A stretch of DNA of 34,405 bases from an uncultured Acidimicrobiaceae bacterium (GTDB lineage Bacteria; Actinomycetota; Acidimicrobiia; Acidimicrobiales; SZUA-35): positions 20,342 through 54,746 of the forward strand of contig CAMYLA010000038.1 in NCBI GenBank assembly GCA_947259095.1, written 5' to 3'. Below are positions 16,015 through 24,814 of this stretch, one piece after another. Made by a program: the position numbers and the translations under genes. The notes beneath the pieces are model-generated. The model made no database searches and had not been told where the DNA came from. It was given only the letters and a program-made list of their open reading frames with translations. Position 1 is the first letter of the stretch. Each line of letters starts with the position of its first letter.

Positions 16015-18116
16015 CGTTCCGCCTCCGCTGCTTCCCACCACTGGTGGAGACCCAGCCACTCGGGCCACGCCTGTTCGCCCGTCGCCGGGCCCTCAGTGTT
16101 GTTCCAGAACCACCAATCGGACCCGGGTTCGGCCAGCTCCACGCCACCGTCGAAACGATTGCCGGTGACCCACAGCCGGCCGCTGGCCTCGGCGTCGCCT
16201 CGTACGGTCAGGGCCGCCCCGTCAGTGCTCTCGACCACGTTGTCGGCAATGACGGCGTCCCGGATGCCGACCCAGGGGAACCCGTTGGACTCGTCGGTCC
16301 CCAGATCGAGCCCGCTGGCGGACTCCTCGAACCGGTTGCCGACGATGGTGAGCCGTGCCGACCCGAAATTCTCGGCCTCGGCGATGGCAGAGGCGCCGTC
16401 CTGGCCGTCACCCCACCCGCTCCAGGTCACACAGGCCTGACTGCACCCACGGGACCGGTTGCCGGCGATCACGACGCCATAGGGATTCTCCACCATCAGC
16501 ACATCGACCACGTTGTCGACGAACCGGTTGTTGCGGATGGCGGTCTCGCCCCCGAACCCCCAGGTGTCGTTGCCGAGCAGGATGCCGGACCAGCCAGATG
16601 GACCGGCGCCGATCCAGTTGTTCTCCACCACCAGGTCCCGGCTGCCGCCACCGTGCTCGTTGAAGCCGTAGGTACGGCTCTGCCCCAGGACGGTGTTGCG
16701 AACCAGGGCCCGATACACGAACTGCATGGTCATCAGGCTCATGTTCTGGTCGTCATCGGTCGAGCCGATCTGGCTGTCGACCACCGTCACATTGGTGGCC
16801 GGCCCGAACCCGACCTTGTACTTGCACGGCTCGGGCTGGTAGCCGGCCGCGCCCCCCTCGATGGCGGTGAGCCCGACCACGGTGATGCCGTGACCTCCGG
16901 CGTCGATGAAGTTGCGGTTGCCCCACCGAGCCGTGACCTCGGCCACCCGGAAGTCGATCTGGTCGGAGGCATCGACCAGCCGGTGATACGACATGTCGTC
17001 GGGGCCCGCGCCCTCCACCGTCAACAGCTCGATCCCGTTGGCCCGCCCCGTCGGATGAAGGTAGAGCTTGGATCCCTTGGTCACGAACGGGCTGAAGGGG
17101 TGATCGAAGGTGATGGTGTCGCCGTCGACGGCGGTCACCACGCCGGCCTCGAACGGGTAGCGCTCGTCCCGACCGGTGGACGGGTCCTGGGCGATGCCCA
17201 TCGGACCGTACTCGTCGATCCCGAACTGGCCCTGCACGCCGTCGACCTCGACGAAGTCACCGACGTCGACCGGTGCCGGACCATCGAGGCGCACGGTGGT
17301 GTCGCCCCGTGGGGCCGTCTCGTCGACGACGACCCCGAGCTCCTCGTAGCCGCCCCGAAACCACAGCAGGGGGGTTGCCGGGCCGCATGATTCGTCGCCG
17401 CCGGTGAAGCCGGCGCGGAGCACCGTCTCGTCTTGCCCAGCCCCTCGCAGCAAGACCCCGTTGCCGGAGATCAACAGCGAATCCGAGAGCTCATAGGTGT
17501 CGGCCCCGAACAGCACCACCCCGCCCCCCGCCGCCTCGGCGTCGTCCACCGCCTGTTGGGCCCGGTCGAGATCCGAACCCTGGTAGTCGTCGACGGTGAA
17601 TACCGGGCCCACGTCGTCGGTGGCCACGATGTCGACCTCGGTCGGTGCCGACCACGGCCCCGGTCCGGCCTCGAACCGGGCGCGAACCCGGTAGGTGTGG
17701 GGGCCGGGTGACACGTCTCGGTCCTGAAGCGCCATGTCGTCCCAGGGATCGTCGTCGACCTCGGTCGAGCCGACGATCTCACCGTCGCGTTCGACGTCGT
17801 AGCCGACGGCCCGAGGCGGCTGATCGGGTGGGCGTTCGAGATCGATGTGGCTCCAGGTCACCGAGACATAGCGGGCGGTCTCCTCTATCGGCCCCTGCAC
17901 CGCCACCACGGCCTGCGGTGCCGAACCGTCGACGACCGGCTCCCCATCGTCGACCGTTGTCCGGTCACCCGAGCCGTCGACGGAGGTCGTGGCCCCGTCG
18001 ATCCCAGAAGAGTCGGCGTCGTCGCCGTCACCGTCACCAGCCCGGAGCGCCACGACCCCACCAACGGCCAGCAGCACCACGCCGATGCCGACGACGATCG
18101 GGATCCCCAACCTCAT
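16011..18116 (-). CDS. Membrane-anchored right-handed beta-helix protein
   Basis: A 701-residue protein starting at ATG 18116 (ATGA overlap). Residues 3-25 form a hydrophobic signal anchor, followed by an acidic Asp/Gly/Ser linker (26-66), a fibronectin-III-like domain (about 68-165, ending with HTYRVRARFEAGPGPWSAPTEV) and a long parallel beta-helix (about 175-680) with many asparagine-ladder motifs such as VVIAGNRS, LTIVGNRF and AVIADNVV. This architecture is shared by polysaccharide lyases, epimerases and surface carbohydrate-binding proteins. Placement between polymerase and initiating transferase suggests it trims, epimerises or binds the exported polymer outside the membrane. Catalytic residues cannot be assigned by eye. 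Confidence 0.82.
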   Translation of the reverse strand: MRLGIPIVVGIGVVLLAVGGVVALRAGDGDGDDADSSGIDGATTSVDGSGDRTTVDDGEPVVDGSAPQAVVAVQGPIEETARYVSVTWSHIDLERPPDQPPRAVGYDVERDGEIVGSTEVDDDPWDDMALQDRDVSPGPHTYRVRARFEAGPGPWSAPTEVDIVATDDVGPVFTVDDYQGSDLDRAQQAVDDAEAAGGGVVLFGADTYELSDSLLISGNGVLLRGAGQDETVLRAGFTGGDESCGPATPLLWFRGGYEELGVVVDETAPRGDTTVRLDGPAPVDVGDFVEVDGVQGQFGIDEYGPMGIAQDPSTGRDERYPFEAGVVTAVDGDTITFDHPFSPFVTKGSKLYLHPTGRANGIELLTVEGAGPDDMSYHRLVDASDQIDFRVAEVTARWGNRNFIDAGGHGITVVGLTAIEGGAAGYQPEPCKYKVGFGPATNVTVVDSQIGSTDDDQNMSLMTMQFVYRALVRNTVLGQSRTYGFNEHGGGSRDLVVENNWIGAGPSGWSGILLGNDTWGFGGETAIRNNRFVDNVVDVLMVENPYGVVIAGNRSRGCSQACVTWSGWGDGQDGASAIAEAENFGSARLTIVGNRFEESASGLDLGTDESNGFPWVGIRDAVIADNVVESTDGAALTVRGDAEASGRLWVTGNRFDGGVELAEPGSDWWFWNNTEGPATGEQAWPEWLGLHQWWEAAEAER

Positions 18117-19630
18117 CGCAGTCGATCCCAACGGATGATCGGTCGGCCGACCATCCCTCGCCGGTAGCGGCGCTCGTCGGCCCACAGCGCCGGCACGGTC
18201 AGCAGCGCCAAGAGGGGGAAGAGGGCATCGGCCGGCCCCCGCATGGTGAGGTGGACATCGAACAGCATCAAGACGAAGACCACGGCGAAGGCCACCATCG
18301 TGGCCAGACCCAGGGCGGATGCGAATCGTCTTGGGTCGGCCCTCGTATCGCCCGGCTCCTGCTCCGGACCGGTCGGCCGGCGATCGGCCAGGGCCAGCGA
18401 TCCTCGAGTGGCGCTCCAGCTGAACCAGGCGAAGGCCAGCACCAGGGGAACGCCACCGGTCCACAGGAGCCAGGTGTGTCCGCTCTCGATATACACCCAC
18501 TCACGCCAGGGTTCGAACGAGGGCAGCCGGCCGGCGGGCCTGACCCCGAGTAGCCAGTTGCCGCCGCCGAACAGCTCGGGCCAGAAGTAGTTGGTCAGGT
18601 TGAAGCGCCGGGCCGACCAGCTGTCGGGCACCCCGCTGGCGTCGGTGCTGGTCAACCGGGCCTGGACCACCGGCCACAGCAGCAACCCGGCCAGCACGGT
18701 TGCCGGTACCGCAACGGCCAGGGTTCGCCACAGCCGCCGGGTGAGCCAGCCGAAGGTTACGGCAACCACCAGCAGCGCCACCGCGGCCGAGAACTGGCCG
18801 GAGGCGAAACAGGCCAGACCGAAGAAGCAGGCACCGATCGCCGTCAGCCATCGGGGCCCGACCCGGAACCGCCAGAAGGCCAGGGCGAACCCCAGATTGA
18901 AGGCCATGATGTCGGCCAGGCCGTGCGAGGTGCCGAGGGTCGATGACCCCCGGTTGTTGGTCACGGCCTGCAGCGGCTCCTCCTGCATGGCGGCCAGCAA
19001 TCGGGGCACCCCGGGGGTGTTCACCGCCTGGGCGATGGCGATCGCACCCACGATGGTTCCCACCCCCAACATGATCTTCACACAGGTCCGAACCTGCTGC
19101 TCGTCGACGACGACCAGTCGAAACAGCAGGAACACCAGGAAATACTTCCACAACGCGGTGGCAAAGAGGAGGTCGTCCAGCAGCGGACGGTAGCCCCTGG
19201 CCGCTCGCCAGGCCAGCGGCATCAGCGAGCTGAACACGGCCATGGCCAGGATGGACCGGTCGAGGTTGGTGACCTGGAATCCCTTCGCCGATTCCGGTCG
19301 ACGACCTCCCAGGCCGTCCACGACCAGCCGCAGCACCACACCAAAGAGCAGCAGGGCCAGCAGCGCCTCGCTCGGGCGCAGCTGGGGGATGAAGGCTCCC
19401 CGCGCCAGCCCGGCGATGAGCGGTGTCATGGCCAGGTAGAAGTAGGCGGCCCGAACCGGCCGGGCCACGACCACCGACACGACGACCGAGCCGGCCAAGA
19501 TCCCCAACCCCGCAGCCGGCTGGTAGGCGGCCACGATCATGACCGCAACCACCAGCAAGGCCGCCCCCGAGGCCAGGGCGGCCAGCTCCACTCGGGGCCA
19601 GCCCGAGACCGTTGGCGACTCAGCGAGCAC
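18113..19630 (-). CDS. O-antigen ligase/polymerase-like membrane protein (Wzy/WaaL family)
   Basis: A 505-residue protein with about 11-12 hydrophobic helices and a large periplasm-side loop before the last third, containing ESGHTWLLWTGG, which matches the (E)xGH(N/T)xxL pattern of Wzy_C/O-antigen ligase domains. The start is GTG 19630, overlapping the previous stop by 11 nt; other starts are possible because the ribosome site is poor. It should polymerise or ligate the flipped repeat units at the outer face of the cytoplasmic membrane. Wzx, Wzz and initiating transferase partners are all in the same operon. Confidence 0.85.
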   Translation of the reverse strand: MLAESPTVSGWPRVELAALASGAALLVVAVMIVAAYQPAAGLGILAGSVVVSVVVARPVRAAYFYLAMTPLIAGLARGAFIPQLRPSEALLALLLFGVVLRLVVDGLGGRRPESAKGFQVTNLDRSILAMAVFSSLMPLAWRAARGYRPLLDDLLFATALWKYFLVFLLFRLVVVDEQQVRTCVKIMLGVGTIVGAIAIAQAVNTPGVPRLLAAMQEEPLQAVTNNRGSSTLGTSHGLADIMAFNLGFALAFWRFRVGPRWLTAIGACFFGLACFASGQFSAAVALLVVAVTFGWLTRRLWRTLAVAVPATVLAGLLLWPVVQARLTSTDASGVPDSWSARRFNLTNYFWPELFGGGNWLLGVRPAGRLPSFEPWREWVYIESGHTWLLWTGGVPLVLAFAWFSWSATRGSLALADRRPTGPEQEPGDTRADPRRFASALGLATMVAFAVVFVLMLFDVHLTMRGPADALFPLLALLTVPALWADERRYRRGMVGRPIIRWDRLR

Positions 19631-20918
19631 GGCGGGAGGCCAGGAGGAACAGGACTGCCGCCGCCGCCACCGAGCCGACCAACAGACCCAGAGCGGTGAA
19701 GGCCAACGGATTCGGCCAGGCCGGATCGGTGAGAACCCTGGGCTTGGTGACCACCAGGGCGTCCGTTCGCTCCATCGTGGCCACCTCGTCGACCAACAGA
19801 ACCTCCTTCAGGCCGTTGATTTGGGCCAGCAACTGCTCGGACTCGAGCGACAGGCGCCGGACCTCGCCCGGATACGGTTGGGCCTGTTCGGCCGCCTCGG
19901 CCTGGGCGTTTGCCAACTCCAGTCCCTGCAGACGCAGCTCCAGTTGCTGGCGCTGTTGCTCGAACTCCTCGATCCGCGTCTCGTAGATCGGCCGGCCGAC
20001 CTCGGTCGAGGCGGTCTCGACCTCGACCATGAACGAGCCGAGCACGGCCGCCACCACCGACCTGGCCAACATGGGGTTCTCGTCGTCGAACGTGATGCCG
20101 AGGGCGTTGCTGGCTTCGATGGGGACGACCTTGAGCCCCTCCTCGACGTAGTCACGGTCCACCGGCAGCTCGGCCACCGCTGCATCGAGCACCATCGAGC
20201 TCTGCATGAGGACCTGCTGGGTGGCCAGGTGGCGGTCGACCTGGGCATTGCCGGGATCGATGACCACCTCTGCCTCCGCGGTCCATCGGTCCGACAGGTT
20301 CCTGGCCACCACGTAGCCGATACCTCCGCCGAGGACCACGAGGCCCAGCGCGAGAGCCAACGCCGACGTGATGAACCGCCGTAGATGGTTCGGTTCGGTT
20401 CCGTCTTCGGACGGTGCCTGGGCTTTCGCCTCGTCTTCGGGGGTGGCTTCATCTTCGGGGGTGGTTTCGGTTTCGGTTTCGGGGGTGGCCTCGTCTTCGG
20501 GGGTGGCTTCGTCTTCGGGGGCGGTTTCGGTTTCGGCCGTTTCCGTCGACTCGTCACTGGTCGTCGTGTTCGGGTCGACGACGACGGTCACCTCGTCCTC
20601 GCCGCCGTCCTGGAAATCGACCGGTGACGTGTCCGCCGCCTCATCCTGGGAATCGGGGTCGGGGCCGCTGCTGCCGGACTCGTCGCTGGTCGCATCGTCT
20701 GCCACAGCCGTCTGCCCCATCGTCAGCGGCATGGTCGGTGGTTCGGGACCGTTGATCTCGGCGGTTATGGTGACCGCCTGGTCGAGCCAGTCGTCGACGC
20801 CGATCGGTTCGGTCGACCGCTCGTCGACCGAGGATGAGGCTCCATTCATCGTCTCTTCTCCCGTCGCTCCCGCCGGCTCGTTCGATTCTTCCTGCGCCGT
20901 TTCTCCGGTGACCGTCAT
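19620..20918 (-). CDS. Wzz/chain-length-determinant-like protein with acidic cytoplasmic extension
   Basis: A 432-residue protein starting at ATG 20918 (ATGA overlap). Residues 1-178 are cytoplasmic, acidic and low in complexity, including PEDEAT/TETE repeats at about 131-164. The first membrane helix is at about 181-204, then a Wzz-like region (WTAEAEVVIDPGNAQVD and following), a Gln/Glu-rich coiled coil (EEFEQQRQQLELRLQGLEL) and a second helix close to the C-terminus (about 400-427) after a Pro-rich segment. Two flanking helices with a periplasmic coiled coil define polysaccharide co-polymerases that set chain length. No Walker-motif tyrosine-kinase domain is attached or encoded nearby. The long acidic extension is unusual for this family. 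Confidence 0.82.
   Translation of the reverse strand: MTVTGETAQEESNEPAGATGEETMNGASSSVDERSTEPIGVDDWLDQAVTITAEINGPEPPTMPLTMGQTAVADDATSDESGSSGPDPDSQDEAADTSPVDFQDGGEDEVTVVVDPNTTTSDESTETAETETAPEDEATPEDEATPETETETTPEDEATPEDEAKAQAPSEDGTEPNHLRRFITSALALALGLVVLGGGIGYVVARNLSDRWTAEAEVVIDPGNAQVDRHLATQQVLMQSSMVLDAAVAELPVDRDYVEEGLKVVPIEASNALGITFDDENPMLARSVVAAVLGSFMVEVETASTEVGRPIYETRIEEFEQQRQQLELRLQGLELANAQAEAAEQAQPYPGEVRRLSLESEQLLAQINGLKEVLLVDEVATMERTDALVVTKPRVLTDPAWPNPLAFTALGLLVGSVAAAAVLFLLASRRAR
20427..20528 (-). repeat. Acidic PEDEAT/TETE coding repeat in the Wzz-like gene
   Basis: Short 18-bp and 6-bp units rich in GAA/GAG/ACC repeat across about 100 bases and encode TAPEDEATPEDEATPETE-like sequence in the cytoplasmic head. 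Confidence 0.8.
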
Positions 20919-22261
20919 GACGACGCCGCCGTGTAGTCGACTCGGCGATCCAGCGGTGTCCATTCGGTCGTCCCGGCTCCGACACCGGCCTCGTCGCCGG
21001 TGTCGGCATCGGCATCGGCATCGGCACCGAGCAGTGAGGTCCAGAGCTCCACGTAGACACGGGTCTGATGGGGCCAGCTCAGGTCGTCGTCGATCCGCTG
21101 CCGGCCGAGCCGCCCCATCGTGGCCATGAGCTGAGGATCGGCCAGCAGATCATCGAGGCACCGGGCCAGCCCGGCCGGATCGCCCGTCTTGGCGTAGACG
21201 GCGGCCCGACCGGCGGAAACCCGGGTCTCGTGCAGATCGTGGGCCACCACCGGCAGCCCGAACGACATGTACTCCAGCGTCTTGTTCATCGTGGACTTGT
21301 CGTTCAGCGGGCCGGGGGGATCGGCGCTCAGGCCCACGTCGGCGGCCGACAGCCATTGGAAGGCCTCGTCGTCGGGGATCCAGCCGGTGAACGTGACGTA
21401 GTCGTCGACGCCAAGCTCCCCGGCCAGGCTGCGGACCTCGTCGAGCACCTCGCCTCGGCCGATGAAGACGACGTGGACATCTCGCCGCCCGATCTGGTGA
21501 ACCAGATGGGCAACGGCCCGGACGGCATCGTCGACGCCGTCCTGGGGTCCCATGTTGCCCATCCACACCGCAAGGTGACGCTGGGGTGGGCGACGCAGGG
21601 ACGTCACCGGACGGCGCCGCATGGTGTCGGGGTCCGGGCCGTTGCGGACCACCGCCACGTCGTCGGGCGGCACCGGACCGCGCTCGACGGCCTGTCGCCG
21701 GTACGACTGGTTGGTGGCGATGACCCGGGTCGCCCCGCGGTAGGTGGCCCGCTCGCACCACACCAGGATCCGGTGAAGAGTCCGGCGCCATCCCGCTGTC
21801 ACCGGGCCGAACCTGGTCTCGAAGAGCTCGGGAGTCAGGTCGTGCTGGTCGAAAATGAAGGGAACGCCGTTCCATCGGGCCCACCAGGCATGGGGGAAGA
21901 AGATATCGGGAGGGTTGCAGGCTTGCAGGCCGTCGACGGGATGATCGCGCCGACAGGCCGCCAGCGCCCGCGTCATCTGCAGCCAGGCCAGCGCGTACTC
22001 CCATACGAAGCCCACCGGCCCCTGGCGCTCCCGTGCCGTGGTGAAGGCCCGGATCTCCACCCCGTCGACCATGACCGGCCGGTGCAGGCCCAGCCACGCT
22101 CGATCGGCGCCCTCGTCGGCCGGGCAGATCACGGTCACCGCGACCCCGGCGTCGATCAGGGCCTCGGCCTGGCGCCAGACCCGCCGATCCCGCTGAACCG
22201 GCAGGTTCTCGAGCAGAATCACCACCCGGCGCTGCCGGTCGGCCGTCAGGGCTCCGGTCAT
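20915..22261 (-). CDS. Family-4 glycosyltransferase (GT-B fold)
   Basis: A 448-residue GT-B glycosyltransferase. The N-terminal half carries VVILLENLPVQRDRRVWRQA and a FDQHDLTPELF acceptor-side block; the C-terminal half has the donor-site features VWMGNMGPQDGVDD, VFIGRGEV and the EX7E-like segment around KTLEYMSFGLPVVAHDLHE. There is no membrane helix, so it acts at the inner face of the cytoplasmic membrane, adding a sugar to the lipid-linked unit. ATG 22261 overlaps the upstream stop as ATGA. The C-terminus ends in a short DADADADTGDEAGVGAG low-complexity tail. It is the only classical glycosyltransferase seen in the operon, so others must be encoded elsewhere or the repeat unit is very small. 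Confidence 0.9.
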   Translation of the reverse strand: MTGALTADRQRRVVILLENLPVQRDRRVWRQAEALIDAGVAVTVICPADEGADRAWLGLHRPVMVDGVEIRAFTTARERQGPVGFVWEYALAWLQMTRALAACRRDHPVDGLQACNPPDIFFPHAWWARWNGVPFIFDQHDLTPELFETRFGPVTAGWRRTLHRILVWCERATYRGATRVIATNQSYRRQAVERGPVPPDDVAVVRNGPDPDTMRRRPVTSLRRPPQRHLAVWMGNMGPQDGVDDAVRAVAHLVHQIGRRDVHVVFIGRGEVLDEVRSLAGELGVDDYVTFTGWIPDDEAFQWLSAADVGLSADPPGPLNDKSTMNKTLEYMSFGLPVVAHDLHETRVSAGRAAVYAKTGDPAGLARCLDDLLADPQLMATMGRLGRQRIDDDLSWPHQTRVYVELWTSLLGADADADADTGDEAGVGAGTTEWTPLDRRVDYTAASS

Positions 22262-23661
22262 CGTGCCACCCCCGCAGTGCGAAGCTCATGGAGCCAGGCG
22301 TCGAGCGAGGCCGATGGGTTTGCCTCGATCACCGGCACCGACGTCAGGGCGGCCAGGGCGGCGACGGCCCGATGGTCGGTGGTACCAGACACGCAGACGT
22401 CGGCGCCGGCCACGGTGTCGTCGACCGACGGCTTCAACAGATGGGCCAGATGGGGTAGCCGCTCGTCGATGAAGCGGCGGTTTCGTCCCCCGAGCCGCTC
22501 GGGGTCGAGGTCGGGGTCCCAGATCGCCACATCGACCCCCCGGCCGATCAGCCGTTCCGCCAACCGCACGTAGGGGCTCTCCCGAAGGTCGTCCGTTCCG
22601 GTTTTGAAGGTCAGCCCCAGCAGTGCCACCCGCCGGGGACGGTGGCCAAGAACGAGATCGACGAGGTGGCCGAGATGACGCTCGTTCGAAGGCAGCACCC
22701 CCTCCAGCAGGGGCAGCTCCAGGTCGAGCTGTCGGCTCCGGTGGACCAGGGCCCGAAGGTCCTTGGGGAGGCAGCTGCCCCCGAAGGGGAACCCGGGATG
22801 GAGGTAGGCCGGCGAGATGTTCAGCCGATCGTCGCGGCAGACGATCTCCATCACCGTTGGACCGTCGGCGCCCGACGCCAGCGCGAACCGGTCGATCTCG
22901 TTGGCGAAGGCGACCTTCATGGCGTGGAAGGTATTGCAGGCGTACTTCACCGCCTCGGCGGTGGGGATCGACACCGCGTGGAAGGGGCGATCGAGAAAGG
23001 CGAAGAGATCCTGGACCACCGCCGCGGTGCGGCGATCGGAAACACCGACCACCGTGAACGGCGGATCGAAGAAGTCGGCAACGGCTGACGCCTCACGCAG
23101 GAACTCGGGACACATGGCCAGCCCCCAGTCGAGACCGATCCGAAGGCCGCAGGTCCGGGCCATGCGCTCCGCCAGCCGATCCACGGTCCCCGGCAACACC
23201 GTCGAGCGGACCACGACCACCGGGAAGCGTTGGGCACCGGCTCCGGCATCGGTATCGGCTCGATCGGCCAGGGCAGAACCGATGTCGGCCACCACCCTCT
23301 CCACCGCCGAGATGTCGGGTGCTCCGTCGGACCCCGACGGGGTGCCGACGCAGACCAGGTGGACATCGGCATCGACCGTCTGGCTCATCGGACCGCCGGC
23401 GTGGTCGAGGGCGACCAGCCGACCCGAACTCGTTGCCCTGGCCACCAGTTCGGCCAGGCCGGGCTCGACCACCGGCGGCGTGCCGGCCCGGAGCTGGGCC
23501 ACCTTGGCCTCGTCGACGTCGATACCGACCACCCGGTGGCCCCGGTCGGCCAGGCAGGCTGCGGTCACGGTCCCGACGTAGCCCAACCCGTGCACCGCCA
23601 CGTCGAGCGTCGGCCAGGTCGGGTTGGGAGTCCCGGTTGGAGTGGTCGTCGGAGTGGTCAT
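22258..23661 (-). CDS. Nucleotide-sugar 6-dehydrogenase, AlgD-like subfamily
   Basis: A 467-residue UDP-glucose/GDP-mannose dehydrogenase family enzyme. The NAD motif GLGYVG is at 25-30; VCVGTPS, STVLPGTV and CPEFLREASAVADF follow, and the catalytic cysteine C297 lies in GGSCLPKD. The C-terminal LLGLTFKTGTDDLRESP and RRFIDERLPHLAHLL resemble GDP-mannose dehydrogenase AlgD more than UDP-glucose dehydrogenase, as far as I can judge from memory. It oxidises the C6 hydroxyl of a nucleotide sugar to a uronic acid, so the polymer is probably acidic. ATG 23661 overlaps the upstream stop as ATGA; an in-frame start farther upstream is discounted. A Thr/Pro-rich N-terminal tail of about 18 residues is extra. 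Confidence 0.9.
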   Translation of the reverse strand: MTTPTTTPTGTPNPTWPTLDVAVHGLGYVGTVTAACLADRGHRVVGIDVDEAKVAQLRAGTPPVVEPGLAELVARATSSGRLVALDHAGGPMSQTVDADVHLVCVGTPSGSDGAPDISAVERVVADIGSALADRADTDAGAGAQRFPVVVVRSTVLPGTVDRLAERMARTCGLRIGLDWGLAMCPEFLREASAVADFFDPPFTVVGVSDRRTAAVVQDLFAFLDRPFHAVSIPTAEAVKYACNTFHAMKVAFANEIDRFALASGADGPTVMEIVCRDDRLNISPAYLHPGFPFGGSCLPKDLRALVHRSRQLDLELPLLEGVLPSNERHLGHLVDLVLGHRPRRVALLGLTFKTGTDDLRESPYVRLAERLIGRGVDVAIWDPDLDPERLGGRNRRFIDERLPHLAHLLKPSVDDTVAGADVCVSGTTDHRAVAALAALTSVPVIEANPSASLDAWLHELRTAGVAR

Positions 23662-24812
23662 CGTGGTCCCCCCTCGGTTGCGCCGATGATGATGTCGCAC
23701 GCTCGATTGACCTGTTCATCTGTCATCGTTGGAAACAGCGGCAGGGAAACCAACCGGGAGGCGGCCCGCTCGACGACCGGCAGATAGCCGGGCCCGAAGC
23801 GCTCGAAGGCCGGCTGTCGGTGGCAGGGCACCGGATAGTGGATCGACGTCTCCACACCCCGGGCGGCCAGCCGCTGGCGAAACTGGTCGCGATCGTCGAC
23901 CTGGACCACCAGGAGGTGATAGACCGGGTCAACACCGGGCCGGGTTTCCACCAGGCTGACCGGACTGTCGGCCAGTCGTTGCCGATACTGGTTCGCCAGC
24001 TGGCGCCGGCGGGCGTTGAATCGATCGAGGTCCGGCAGCTTTTCGCTTAGGAGGGCGGCCTGGAGCCCATCCAACCGGCTGTTCCGACCGATGTCGATGT
24101 GCTCGGTGGCGGCGTTGCCTCGTCCATGGTTGCCAAGGGTCCGCACCCGCTGGGCCAGGACGTAGTCGTCGGTGGTGACCATCCCGCCGTCGCCGAGCGC
24201 CCCCAGATTCTTGCCGGGGTAGAAGCTGAAGGCGCCGGCCCGGGCCAGCGAGCCGACTCGGCGCCGGACCCCGATGGCCCCGTGGGCCTGGGCCGCATCC
24301 TCGATGATGGCGATGCCGTGACGGTCGGTTACGGGCCGTATGGCGTCGATGTCGACCGGTTGCCCGTAGAGATGGACCACGATCACGGCGGCGGTCGATC
24401 GGCCGATGGCCGCCAGCACCGAGGCCTCGGTGATCAGCAGTGTCCCGGGGTCGACGTCGACGAACACCGGCGTGGCCCCCGCCGCCACCACGGCCGCTGC
24501 CGTGGCAACGAAGGTGTTGGCCGGCACGATCACCTCGTCGCCCGTTCCGATGCCGAGACCCCGAAGCACGAGCTCGATCGCATCGGTCCCGTTGGCAACG
24601 CCGACGGCGTGTCGCACCCCGCAGTAGTCGGCCCACTGTGCTTCGAACTGTTCCAACCAGCGACCCCCGACGAAGGCGCTCTCGGTCACCACGTCGTCCA
24701 GGCGGCGGTGGAATTGCGGCATCAGGGGCTGATGCTGCGGCAGCAGGGCGTAGAACGGGATGATTTCCGCGCCGTTGTCGGCCTCGTCCAGTCCTGGCGG
24801 CAAGAGGGTCAC
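23658..24812 (-). CDS. DegT/DnrJ/EryC1-family PLP aminotransferase
   Basis: A 384-residue sugar aminotransferase. Visible hallmarks are GTDAIELVLRGLGIG at 75-89, VPANTFVAT, IIEDAAQAHGA at 169-179 with the PLP-ring aspartate D172, and Schiff-base K201 in FYPGKNLGALGDGG. Two GTG codons compete as start: 24818, in a GTGA overlap with the upstream stop, and 24812, which has GGAGG at the better spacing of 8 nt; I chose 24812. It transfers an amino group to a keto-sugar nucleotide, most likely the product of the adjacent Gfo/Idh oxidoreductase, as in the Wbp/Wlb pathways. The exact sugar is unknown. Confidence 0.9.
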   Translation of the reverse strand: MTLLPPGLDEADNGAEIIPFYALLPQHQPLMPQFHRRLDDVVTESAFVGGRWLEQFEAQWADYCGVRHAVGVANGTDAIELVLRGLGIGTGDEVIVPANTFVATAAAVVAAGATPVFVDVDPGTLLITEASVLAAIGRSTAAVIVVHLYGQPVDIDAIRPVTDRHGIAIIEDAAQAHGAIGVRRRVGSLARAGAFSFYPGKNLGALGDGGMVTTDDYVLAQRVRTLGNHGRGNAATEHIDIGRNSRLDGLQAALLSEKLPDLDRFNARRRQLANQYRQRLADSPVSLVETRPGVDPVYHLLVVQVDDRDQFRQRLAARGVETSIHYPVPCHRQPAFERFGPGYLPVVERAASRLVSLPLFPTMTDEQVNRACDIIIGATEGGPR

Positions 24813-24814
24813 GG

